Source: Deltaproteobacteria bacterium
GTDB taxonomy: Bacteria > Desulfobacterota > Desulfobaccia > Desulfobaccales > Desulfobaccaceae
Reading direction: 5' to 3'
Assembly: GCA_016874895.1 (NCBI GenBank)
Contig: VGSX01000077.1
Coordinates: 1 to 13,072 of the forward strand
DNA: 13,072 bases
Numbering within the stretch: the stretch's first letter is position 1; every line of letters starts with the position of its first letter. A program made the translations under genes and the position numbers. The notes beneath the pieces were generated by a model. That model made no database searches. It was not told where the DNA came from and worked only from the letters and a program-made list of their open reading frames with translations. Positions 1 through 6,673 of the stretch are shown piece by piece.

Positions 1-84
1 AAGGCCACCTGTATCCTCACCCAGGCGCCCTCGGAAGTGGATGTGGCCCAACTGCTGGAATTGGGCCTCCGGTTGGATCGCTGA
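1..84 (+). CDS. 3' end of an unidentified gene (partial)
   Basis: Frame 1 is open from the first base to a TGA at 82-84 and gives 27 residues ending in LLELGLRLDR. Codon use is GC-rich at third positions, like the recognisable genes nearby, and the frame stops cleanly before a 246-base non-coding gap. I therefore take it as the C-terminus of a real gene that begins outside the window. The fragment is too short for me to assign a family. Its end looks like an amphipathic helix (VAQLLELGLRL). It lies on the same strand as the downstream carboxyltransferase, but the gap and the palindrome between them argue against tight co-translation. Confidence 0.5.
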   Translation, partial: KATCILTQAPSEVDVAQLLELGLRLDR

Positions 85-330
85 TGCAGCACCGGCCGGT
101 TTTCTGCCGTCAGTTTTCGGTTTTCAATTTTACCGGGGAAATACCGGCTGTAGGGGCGGGTCTCAGACCCGCCCCTACGAGAAGATTTTCGTTAGCCGGG
201 GGTGGCCTAAACTGGCCATGATCGTTTCGGTAAAAAAATAGTTATGAGTAAATCCGGCCAAGATGACTAATAATTATCGATAGTGAAAGATGATCGTGGA
301 TAGCTTACTAATTTTTATTGGAGAATAACC
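85..330. other. intergenic region with palindromic repeat
   Basis: This 246-base gap holds a ten-base palindrome ACCGGCCGGT (91-100) followed by a short T run. It also holds two TACCGG copies 11 bases apart (131-136 and 142-147) and the large palindrome annotated separately at 150-178. The last 90 bases are AT-rich and probably contain the promoter of the 331 gene, but I could not pick a convincing -35/-10 pair. A ribosome binding site GGAG lies at 320-323. Confidence 0.5.
150..178. repeat. 29-bp perfect palindrome, GTAGGGGCGGG family
   Basis: The left arm GTAGGGGCGGGTCT (150-163) is the exact reverse complement of the right arm (165-178), with a single C at the centre. The left flank plus arm, GCTGTAGGGGCGGG (147-160), recurs exactly at 4677-4690 and 4733-4746. 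This makes it a member of a short dispersed REP/MITE-like family within the window. As RNA it would form a very stable hairpin and could end transcription of the gene finishing at 84, although no U-tract follows. It carries no coding potential and no transposase is nearby. Confidence 0.75.
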
Positions 331-2160
331 ATGGCTCGCTGGAATTCAGAGCGCCGGCTCCTGGATCACGAACACACCCCCACCTGGCAGCACCGTCTTC
401 AGGAAGTGGATGAACCCAACCTCATGCGGGAAATTTTTCCGTACGAGGAAATCGCCCGCATCGATTTTGACTACAAATTCGTCATGCCTAATCCCCCCGA
501 ACAGATGCGCATCACTGATACCACCTTTCGGGACGGGCAGCAGGCCCGGCCTCCTTATACGGTTCGGCAGATTATCGAAATATTCGACATGCTTTGCAAA
601 CTTTCCGGCCCCAACGGGGTCATTCAGCAGACCGAGTTCTTCTTGTACAGCAACAAGGACAAGGAGGCCGTGCAGCGTTGCCTGGAACGGGGATACACCT
701 ATCCGGAAATCACCGGATGGATCCGGGCCAAGGCCGAAGATCTGCCCCTGGTGAAGGAAATGGGCCTCAAAGAAACGGGTATCCTTACCTCGGTCTCCGA
801 CTACCATATCTTTTATAAAATGGGTGGCACCCGGGGCAAGATCATGGAGCAGTATTTGAATATCGTCAGGGCTGCCCTGGATTTAGGTATCATCCCCCGG
901 TGCCATTTCGAGGATGTCACCCGGGCCGATATTTACGGCTTCTGTATTCCCCTGGCCCTGGAACTCATGAAACTGCGAGAGCAATCCGGTATTGACGTGA
1001 AAATTCGTCTCTGCGACACCTTGGGATACGGCGTCCCCTATCCGGGCGCGGCCCTGCCCCGGGGCGTCCCCCGCCTGATCCGGGCCTTCATCGAAGACGC
1101 CGGCGTGCCCGGCCATCTCCTGGAATGGCACGGGCATAATGATTTTCACAAGGTCTTTATTAACGGCACCACCGCCTGGCTGTATGGCTGCGGCGCAGTG
1201 AACGGGGCCCTGCTGGGATTCGGGGAACGCACCGGCAACACCCCCATCGAGGCCCTGGTCATCGAATACATCGCCTTCCGCGGCCATAACGACGGCATCG
1301 ATACCACCGTCATCACGGATATCGGGCAGTATTTTGAAAAAGAATTAAACTACCACGTCCCCCCCAATTATCCCTTTGTGGGCAAGGATTTTAACGCCAC
1401 CAGCGCCGGCATCCATGCGGACGGGGTCCTGAAAAATCCGGAAATCTACAATATCTTCGATACCGAGAAGATCCTCAAGCGGCCCATTACCATCACCATC
1501 ACCGATAAAACCGGGCGGGCCGGGGTGGTGCACTGGCTCAACTCCCGCCTGGGGCTGGTGGGGGATGCCAGAATCGACAAGCGTCACCCCGCGGTGGTGA
1601 AAATTAATAATAAGATCACCGAAATGTACGAAGCCGGGCGCATCACCTCCATTTCCAGTGATGAAATGGAAAGCCTGGCCCGGAAGTACTTGCCGGAGTA
1701 TTTTGTCTCCGAATTCGACCTGTTAAAGGCCAAGGCGGAACAACTGGCCGCGACCCTGGCCGAAGACCTGGCCGAAAAGGAAGAGGTCCGCTCCATGGAC
1801 CCGGTGCGCCAGGAACCGGTGCTGCAGGCCACTCTGGACGCCAATCCCTTTGTCCAGTTTATGTACATCACCAACCTGGAGGGCCGAAAAATTACCCGCA
1901 ATATTACACATATAACCGACCGCGCCAAATACGAGTCGGCCCGCCCGGATGAAGACCTGTCCAACCGGGATTGGTATATCAACCCCATAAAATCCGGGAA
2001 AGTCTTTGTCTCTGATTTCTATACCTCCCGCTTCACCGGGGCTTTGTGCATCACCGTCAGCGTTCCCATCCGCAACGAGGAGGACGAAATTCAGGGCGTC
2101 ATGGGTCTGGACATCCGATTCAAGGACCTGGCCAAAATGGAACGGGACGGAGAGTTGTAG
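331..2160 (+). CDS. Re-citrate-synthase-like HMGL carboxyltransferase fused to a C-terminal Cache module
   Basis: 609 aa. Residues about 58-330 form a DRE-TIM (HMGL-like) barrel. It has the signature DTTFRDGQQ (63-71), PRCHFEDVTRAD (189-200), the metal-binding HGHND (267-271) and GFGERTGNTP (296-305). IHADG (361-365) lies in the second domain. WHGHNDF and the long N-terminal lead-in fit Re-citrate synthase (acetyl-CoA plus oxaloacetate to citrate in anaerobes) better than 2-isopropylmalate or homocitrate synthase, but this is judged from memory of the family. After about 455 the usual LeuA-type regulatory domain is absent. A charged, probably coiled-coil helix (462-488) leads instead into a Cache/PDC-like module (about 500-602) with R546, W548, Y549, PIRNEEDEIQGVMGLDI (579-595) and D594. 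There is no signal peptide or membrane segment, so the protein should be cytoplasmic. The ATG at 331 has GGAG seven bases upstream. Such genes are often labelled isopropylmalate synthase or pyruvate carboxyltransferase. Confidence 0.85.
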   Translation: MARWNSERRLLDHEHTPTWQHRLQEVDEPNLMREIFPYEEIARIDFDYKFVMPNPPEQMRITDTTFRDGQQARPPYTVRQIIEIFDMLCKLSGPNGVIQQTEFFLYSNKDKEAVQRCLERGYTYPEITGWIRAKAEDLPLVKEMGLKETGILTSVSDYHIFYKMGGTRGKIMEQYLNIVRAALDLGIIPRCHFEDVTRADIYGFCIPLALELMKLREQSGIDVKIRLCDTLGYGVPYPGAALPRGVPRLIRAFIEDAGVPGHLLEWHGHNDFHKVFINGTTAWLYGCGAVNGALLGFGERTGNTPIEALVIEYIAFRGHNDGIDTTVITDIGQYFEKELNYHVPPNYPFVGKDFNATSAGIHADGVLKNPEIYNIFDTEKILKRPITITITDKTGRAGVVHWLNSRLGLVGDARIDKRHPAVVKINNKITEMYEAGRITSISSDEMESLARKYLPEYFVSEFDLLKAKAEQLAATLAEDLAEKEEVRSMDPVRQEPVLQATLDANPFVQFMYITNLEGRKITRNITHITDRAKYESARPDEDLSNRDWYINPIKSGKVFVSDFYTSRFTGALCITVSVPIRNEEDEIQGVMGLDIRFKDLAKMERDGEL

Positions 2161-2163
2161 AAC

Positions 2164-2214
2164 GGTTTTCGGTTTCTGGTTTTTGGTTTTTGGTTTCTGG
2201 TTTTGGGTTTTGGG
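2164..2214 (+). repeat. seven-copy heptamer tandem repeat (GGTTTNN)
   Basis: Seven consecutive heptamers run without interruption: GGTTTTC, GGTTTCT, GGTTTTT, GGTTTTT, GGTTTCT, GGTTTTG, GGTTTTG, then GG. The strand is entirely G/T apart from three C residues. It starts four bases after the stop of the carboxyltransferase and ends 27 bases before the stop of the convergent lipoprotein gene, so it sits in a convergent-gene spacer. It resembles the short tandemly repeated heptamers (STRR) described in cyanobacteria in unit length only. Confidence 0.85.
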
Positions 2215-2241
2215 AATGGACAGTAACGGATATTAGAGAAA

Positions 2242-2910
2242 TCACCTGCTGACCCGGGCCGCGGCCTGGTAAAGATCACTTATGACCTGGTGGGACACCC
2301 TGGCCATGGCCTGGCTCATCCCCTGGGCCAGGCCGAAGGCGGTCTGTTCCGGCATATATTCTTCCTGGTGGTAGTTTTTCTGCCAGATCACCCGCTGGGT
2401 AACCTCATCCCGGCTCAGGTCCAGGAGGGTGACGGTGAGGGCCAGGACCGCTTTCCAGCCGTCGGGATCGTTGATTTCGGCAAACTGCTGCACCGCCCCT
2501 TCAACCTTGAATCGTCCCAGGCCGGACTGCTGATGACCGAAAACTCCCTTAAAGAGGCCGGAGTTTCTCAGGTCCCGGAGGAGGAAATCCGTTACCATGT
2601 GGCTCGGGCTCACCATCCAGCGGTTATAAACATAGGAACTCGTCTCGTACGGCCGGGGAAAGTAGATCATGGCGGTGCTGTTGATGCTTTGGGCGGCGCT
2701 GAATAGTTCCACCCGGATGCTCTCTTGCAGGGGAGTTTGGCCGGCAATCGCCGGGGCCGGATATTCCAGCAGATAGCGGTTGGTGACCGTGGGCGGCTTG
2801 CCGCAGCCGGCCAGTAATAATGCCATGGTAATGATCAGGAGTACTGCCGTGGTCTGATAACGGCGCGATTTTTTCCGCTGCTGGTGCACCTGTATCCCCC
2901 TTGCCCTCAT
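2242..2910 (-). CDS. ABC-transport auxiliary lipoprotein (PqiC/YmbA-type)
   Basis: 222 aa. A basic N-terminus (QRKKSRR) precedes a hydrophobic segment (about 21-34) and the lipobox LLAGC with C36, so it is a lipoprotein. The mature part has the pattern of the ABC-transport auxiliary family (PF03886, PqiC/YmbA): YLLEYPAP near the start (47-53), a YVYNRWMVSPS segment (93-103) and a following helix FLLRDLRNSGLF (109-120). In the Pqi system this kind of lipoprotein sits at the outer membrane and contacts the MCE protein. Here it is the last gene of the mla-type operon. Its ATG overlaps the stop of the MCE gene in an ATGA, which fixes the start and implies translational coupling. No MlaC-like periplasmic carrier is present beside it. 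Confidence 0.85.
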   Translation of the reverse strand: MRARGIQVHQQRKKSRRYQTTAVLLIITMALLLAGCGKPPTVTNRYLLEYPAPAIAGQTPLQESIRVELFSAAQSINSTAMIYFPRPYETSSYVYNRWMVSPSHMVTDFLLRDLRNSGLFKGVFGHQQSGLGRFKVEGAVQQFAEINDPDGWKAVLALTVTLLDLSRDEVTQRVIWQKNYHQEEYMPEQTAFGLAQGMSQAMARVSHQVISDLYQAAARVSR

Positions 2911-3842
2911 GGTTGCCTGCCGGGACGCTCATTCCAGCGCGGCTGTGGCGGTTTGCCGAACAGAAGATCCGGTGGCCGGTCCGCGATTCTGTCGGTAAAT
3001 TGCTCCATGGACTCCGAGGCCCGCTTCAAATTTTCGCTGATTAATTGAGCCTCCATGAGCAGGCCCCGGGTTCTGGTCATGGTCTCCGGCAATTTCATGG
3101 CGTCGAGTTTATGCTCCAGGCCAGCTATGAATTTTTTGGCCTCGGTCATGGCGGATCTGGTTTCGGCGACGGTGGCGGTGGCCTCTTTGATAATCTCGTT
3201 GACCTTCACATCCCCCAGGATAGTAGTGGCCCGGGCCGTCAGGGAGTCGAGATTGGCCGCGGCCTTATCCACCTTGATTAAAATTGAGTTGAGATGCTCC
3301 CCCCGAAAAACTGCGCCGATATCGTCCAAAGTAGCCTTGAGTTGGTCTGATATCCCCTGCACATCGATCTGGTTCAATCTGTTGATAATCTCGTTTACCC
3401 CATGCATAATTCGAGCAAATTCCGAGGGCTTGGAGGGGATGACGGGATATTCCGAGGGAAAGGTGATTTTGGGGGACAGGTCAGGTTCATCGGGTTTGCG
3501 GTGATCCAGGTCTACGAACATGAGACCGGTGATGCCGGCGCTGGTCAGTTGCGCCACCGCGGATTTGGAGACATCCTCCGGCATGTTGATCTTCATGATG
3601 ATGGCGACAAGTTTATTGTCCGGGGCGATGCGGATCTGCTCCACCCGGCCCACATCCACGCCCCGGAACTTGACCACCGAATCTCTCTGCAAGCCCTGCA
3701 CTGACTCATCCAGATAAGTGACATAGGTATCCCCAGGGAGAAAATAACCGGTGACGCCGATCCAAATAATGGCGCCTACGGTGAGCAGGGTCCCGATGAT
3801 AACGAAAAGTCCCACCAGGAAACTCGACTTTTGTTGGGCCAT
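2907..3842 (-). CDS. mlaD: MlaD-type MCE domain lipid-transport protein
   Basis: 311 aa. One N-terminal membrane helix (about 8-31) anchors it in the inner membrane. An MCE domain follows (about 38-115) with the family pattern VQGLQRDSVVKFRGVDVGRV (48-67) and GITGLMFVDL (103-112). Residues about 140-288 are predicted helical and probably form the periplasmic needle or coiled coil. RPPDLLFGKPP (289-299) matches the C-terminal motif common in MCE proteins. MCE proteins form hexameric rings that conduct phospholipid between the permease and the outer membrane. At 311 aa it is much longer than E. coli MlaD (about 180 aa), so it may reach further across the periplasm. GGAAGAGG lies about 10 bases upstream of the ATG. 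The gap to mlaF is 18 bases, and it overlaps the next lipoprotein gene by four. Confidence 0.92.
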   Translation of the reverse strand: MAQQKSSFLVGLFVIIGTLLTVGAIIWIGVTGYFLPGDTYVTYLDESVQGLQRDSVVKFRGVDVGRVEQIRIAPDNKLVAIIMKINMPEDVSKSAVAQLTSAGITGLMFVDLDHRKPDEPDLSPKITFPSEYPVIPSKPSEFARIMHGVNEIINRLNQIDVQGISDQLKATLDDIGAVFRGEHLNSILIKVDKAAANLDSLTARATTILGDVKVNEIIKEATATVAETRSAMTEAKKFIAGLEHKLDAMKLPETMTRTRGLLMEAQLISENLKRASESMEQFTDRIADRPPDLLFGKPPQPRWNERPGRQP

Positions 3843-3860
3843 CGGCTGGTTTCCTCTTCC

Positions 3861-4628
3861 TTAAGCCGACATCGGCTGACGATTGAAAAAATTACGAACT
3901 ATGGGATCAGTGGCATGATCCTTCAGATATACCGGGTCGCCCTCGGCAATGATCCCTTTAGCCTGTTTATCCAGCATAATGATGCGATGCGCAATGAGAA
4001 AGATGGATTGGAGTTCATGGGTGACGATCACCATGGTGGTGCCCAGGCCGGCATTCAGGCTCTTGATGAGCAGGTCCAGCTCCACTGCGGAAATGGGATC
4101 AAGGCCGGCGGAGGGCTCATCGAAAAAGAGGATGGCAGGGTCCAGGGCCATGGCCCGGGCCAGACCGGCGCGCTTTTTCATGCCGCCGGAAATTTCTTCC
4201 GGCAGGTGGTTCTCGTAGCCGGACAGATTCACCAGCCCCAGTTTCATCTTGACGATCAGATCGATGGTCTCTCGGGATAGATCGGTGTATTTCTGCAGGG
4301 GCAAGGCGATATTTTCCGCCAGGGTCATGGAGCCGAACAGGGCCCCGGCCTGGAAGAGCATCCCGGTTCCCACCCGCATCCGATACATCTGCTGCGGGTC
4401 CTGCCGGACAATATCCACCCCGTTGACCACCACCTGGCCGGCGGTGGGCCGGTATAACCCCACGAGATGCTTCAGAAGGGTGGTTTTGCCGCAACCGCTG
4501 CCTCCTAAAATAACGAAAATTTCCCCCCGATTCACCTGAAAGCTGACATCCTCGAAAACCAGATTATCGCCGAATTCGGCCCTGAGATGTTCCACCCGGA
4601 TGATGGGTTCAGGTTGTTCAGCCGTCAA
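3861..4628 (-). CDS. mlaF: MlaF-type ABC transporter ATPase
   Basis: 255 aa from the start chosen here. From that start: Walker A GGSGCGKTT (42-50), Q-loop Q93, ABC signature ISGGM (146-150), Walker B ILFFDEP (166-172) and switch histidine H204 in VIVTHE. The set and the MKKRAGLARAM stretch are typical of MlaF/Ttg2A, the cytoplasmic ATPase that powers retrograde or anterograde phospholipid transport with MlaE. The frame stays open upstream to 4799, but that extension is translated from the GC-rich tandem repeat. The only ATG (4665-4667) lies inside a repeat unit and has no ribosome binding site. A TTG at 4628 has GAAGAGG five bases upstream and gives a length normal for the family, so I prefer it. 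The ATG at 4667 is the alternative. Confidence 0.9.
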   Translation of the reverse strand: MTAEQPEPIIRVEHLRAEFGDNLVFEDVSFQVNRGEIFVILGGSGCGKTTLLKHLVGLYRPTAGQVVVNGVDIVRQDPQQMYRMRVGTGMLFQAGALFGSMTLAENIALPLQKYTDLSRETIDLIVKMKLGLVNLSGYENHLPEEISGGMKKRAGLARAMALDPAILFFDEPSAGLDPISAVELDLLIKSLNAGLGTTMVIVTHELQSIFLIAHRIIMLDKQAKGIIAEGDPVYLKDHATDPIVRNFFNRQPMSA

Positions 4629-4657
4629 GGTTGCCTCTTCGGGAAGATAAAAATAAT

Positions 4658-4763
4658 CGGCCAACATGCAGAAATCGCTGTAGGGGCGGGCCCCCGTGCC
4701 CGCCCAAGCTAAGCGGCCAACATGCAGAAAACGCTGTAGGGGCGGGCCCCCGTGCCCGCCCAA
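4658..4763. repeat. two tandem 50-bp repeat units with GC-rich hairpins
   Basis: Unit 1 (4658-4707) and unit 2 (4714-4763) are identical except one base (T versus A at unit position 18), with a 56-bp period. Each carries an inverted repeat GGGCGGGC / GCCCGCCC with a six-base loop (4684-4705 and 4740-4761). The core GCTGTAGGGGCGGG matches the palindrome at 147-160. The block lies between the mlaE stop and the mlaF start inside an operon, so two strong hairpins should appear in the polycistronic mRNA. It also supplies a spurious coding extension to mlaF. Confidence 0.85.
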
Positions 4764-4803
4764 AACACCCCGCCACATTTTCGGAACGCCTGGAATCAAG
4801 CCC

Positions 4804-5955
4804 TCAGCGGGGAATATAGGTTAACACAATGGCAAAAATCGAGTCCACCACGATGATGAGAAAGATGGCCGCCACCACCGCCGAGGTAGTCGCAGTTCCC
4901 ACCGCGGCCGCTCCGCCCCGCACCTGGAAGCCCCGTTGACAGCCGATGGCCGCAATCAGGAAGGCAAACACCAGGGACTTGATGAAACTCGAGACAAAAT
5001 CGAAGACCGTCAGGATATATCTGGTCTCTTGAATATAGGAATACACCGTCAGGTCCAGCAGGGTGACGCCAACAATAAGTCCGCCGATGATCCCCAGGAG
5101 GTCGGCGTAAATGGTAAGCAGCGGCACCGTCACCATGGTGGCGATCACCTTGGGCAAGGCTAGAAAATACATGGGATTCATGCCCATGACAATGAGGGCG
5201 TCCACTTCTTCGTTGACCTTCATGGTGCCGATTTCCGCGGCAAAGGCTGAACCGGAGCGCCCGGCCACCAGGATGGCAGTCATGATGGGCCCCAGTTCCT
5301 TCACCATGGCCAAAGCCAGGAGGGAGGCCACGTAAATGTTGGCCCCGAACTGCTTAAGCTGCAGGGAGGACATGAAGGCGAGGATCAGGCCCAACAAGAG
5401 GGCGATGAGGCTGATGATGGGCAGGCCTTCAACTCCTACCCGCCTCATATAGAGAATGACATCGGACCAGCGGACGAGGCGCGGTTTGACACAGGTGGCC
5501 GCCAGACCCAACAGGAGTTCCCCCGTAAAGGAGACCACCTGGTTCATGTCATGCATGAATTCCAGGAAGCCATCACCCACTCTGGTGATGAAATTCTCCT
5601 CCCTGCCGCCGCCTAAAAGCGGTGGCTGGGCCAGCTTCCTGATATCGATGAGATTCAGGATATCCTGAATTTTGGCCGGGGCATTGTCTAAAGTGCAGAT
5701 CACTCCCTGGGCTTGCAATCCGGCCTGGAGTTCCAGGATGGCCAGAGCGCCGGCGCTGTCGATAAACTCCAGGCCGCCGAGATCCAGCGAGGTGCGGCCG
5801 GTTGTTGCCTGGGGCCAGCCACCCTGCACCTCGGCCTCAAAGGCCTTGATTTCCTGCAGCCGCAATTCCCCGGCCAGGAATACCTGACTGTCGCCGTTGG
5901 GCATGACCTGGGTTTTGAGGGTAAAGCCTTTATCAGTCTGGAGCCTTTTTTTCAT
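4804..5955 (-). CDS. mlaE: STAS-MlaE fusion: phospholipid ABC permease
   Basis: 383 aa. Residues about 11-110 form a STAS domain, equivalent to the separate MlaB protein of E. coli, with LDLGGLEFIDSAG (57-69) around the usual phospho-acceptor position S67. Residues about 130-383 are the MlaE permease, with several hydrophobic segments (about 177-196, 206-230, 265-298, 322-338, 358-378). The conserved cytoplasmic loop AGRSGSAFAAEIGTMKVNEE (231-250) is followed by VDAL. The protein forms the inner-membrane core that works with MlaF and the MlaD-type ring. The STAS and permease parts are in one reading frame, replacing the two-gene arrangement. The ATG at 5955 has no strong ribosome binding site. 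An ATG at residue 18 would cut the first STAS strand, so the longer form is kept. It starts 18 bases after the upstream lipoprotein gene. Confidence 0.92.
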   Translation of the reverse strand: MKKRLQTDKGFTLKTQVMPNGDSQVFLAGELRLQEIKAFEAEVQGGWPQATTGRTSLDLGGLEFIDSAGALAILELQAGLQAQGVICTLDNAPAKIQDILNLIDIRKLAQPPLLGGGREENFITRVGDGFLEFMHDMNQVVSFTGELLLGLAATCVKPRLVRWSDVILYMRRVGVEGLPIISLIALLLGLILAFMSSLQLKQFGANIYVASLLALAMVKELGPIMTAILVAGRSGSAFAAEIGTMKVNEEVDALIVMGMNPMYFLALPKVIATMVTVPLLTIYADLLGIIGGLIVGVTLLDLTVYSYIQETRYILTVFDFVSSFIKSLVFAFLIAAIGCQRGFQVRGGAAAVGTATTSAVVAAIFLIIVVDSIFAIVLTYIPR

Positions 5956-5973
5956 TAATCTGCAGACGGTCAG

Positions 5974-6543
5974 CTAGGGCACGTTAAAATTGATGGCCAG
6001 AAATTCTTTCTCGGTAATGCCCCACTTGATTTCAACATCCGCAGTGGTTAATCCTAAGGCGACAACTCCCATTACCTGTCTATTATGCAGGAGAGGTGCA
6101 GAGATAAAATAAAATTTGGTACCGTCCCCCTGGAAGACACGTCGCTGGCTAATTTTCTGATGCCGGAGAGGCTCCAGCACCAGGGTGTAGGCTGAGAAGT
6201 TCCGACCGATAATTTCACTCTTGGGAAAGGTGGTTAATAACACACCGTTCTTGTTGAGAACCGCGGATCGATAAGGGCACTCGATACACATGCCGTCCAT
6301 GCTTTTTGCCAACCCCCCCAAAACCGAGTCAATGGCCGGAACGTCGTTCCGGGCCGTCAACTCGCCCAGCGACTCCTGCATGTAAGCCAAAACCTTGGCC
6401 ACTTCCTCTTTAAAGGCTCTGGCCTGGGGACTTAACGGGGGCTCGGCGGGAGTGCAGGCAGCCATAAAGAACAATGCCAGTACGATAAAATTTCTGATAT
6501 CTGCGCCTCTCCAAGGCCGTGCAAGTCCTGATTGGAAAATCAT
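5974..6543 (-). CDS. Cache-like domain lipoprotein, first gene of the mla-type operon
   Basis: 189 aa. An N-terminal hydrophobic stretch ends in the lipobox MAAC with C30, so the protein is exported and lipidated. Residues about 42-66 look like a long helix. Residues about 85-175 resemble a single Cache/PDC sensor module: SAVLNKNGVLLTTFPKSEI (93-111), GRNFS, and KFYFISAPLLHNRQVMGVVA (143-162). This recalls the strand pattern and the 'P...GV' end of Cache domains. A CIEC pair (C86, C89) precedes the module and could form a disulfide or bind metal. No output domain follows, so it is not a receptor by itself. GGAG lies seven bases upstream of the ATG. It is 18 bases from mlaE and probably co-transcribed. 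Family recognition is by pattern only, and its function in lipid transport is unknown. Confidence 0.75.
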   Translation of the reverse strand: MIFQSGLARPWRGADIRNFIVLALFFMAACTPAEPPLSPQARAFKEEVAKVLAYMQESLGELTARNDVPAIDSVLGGLAKSMDGMCIECPYRSAVLNKNGVLLTTFPKSEIIGRNFSAYTLVLEPLRHQKISQRRVFQGDGTKFYFISAPLLHNRQVMGVVALGLTTADVEIKWGITEKEFLAINFNVP

Positions 6544-6644
6544 GGATAAGCTCCACTCAACGCTGTGGGGGGTGATATCATCAGGCGGAAAAGGGGTCAG
6601 ACAGCAGCAGGCAGTTAGCTATCAGCCCCCGACTTTCAGCAAAA

Positions 6645-6673
6645 ATGTTATAAAATCTTACATAAGATACCAA
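6645..6673 (-). promoter_or_regulatory. candidate sigma-70 promoter of the mla-type operon
   Basis: On the minus strand TTGGTA (6673-6668) is followed after 17 bases by TAACAT (6650-6645), each matching four of six consensus bases. TATAAC two bases earlier is an alternative -10. The spacer contains the perfect inverted repeat ATCTTA-TG-TAAGAT. The ATG lies about 100 bases downstream. This is inference from sequence only. Confidence 0.35.
6655..6668. promoter_or_regulatory. 14-bp palindrome, possible operator
   Basis: ATCTTA (6655-6660), CA, TAAGAT (6663-6668) is a perfect inverted repeat with six-base arms. It occupies the spacer between the candidate -35 and -10 of the lipoprotein-mla operon. 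That is a typical place for a dimeric repressor or a MerR-type activator to bind. Confidence 0.35.

Noticed and set aside
4658..4763. CRISPR-like array
   Set aside because: There are only two units with a six-base gap, not repeats separated by unique spacers, and no cas genes.
4668..4799. N-terminal extension of the MlaF ATPase
   Set aside because: It is translated from the tandem repeat block, begins on TTG at 4799, and has no counterpart expected in MlaF proteins.
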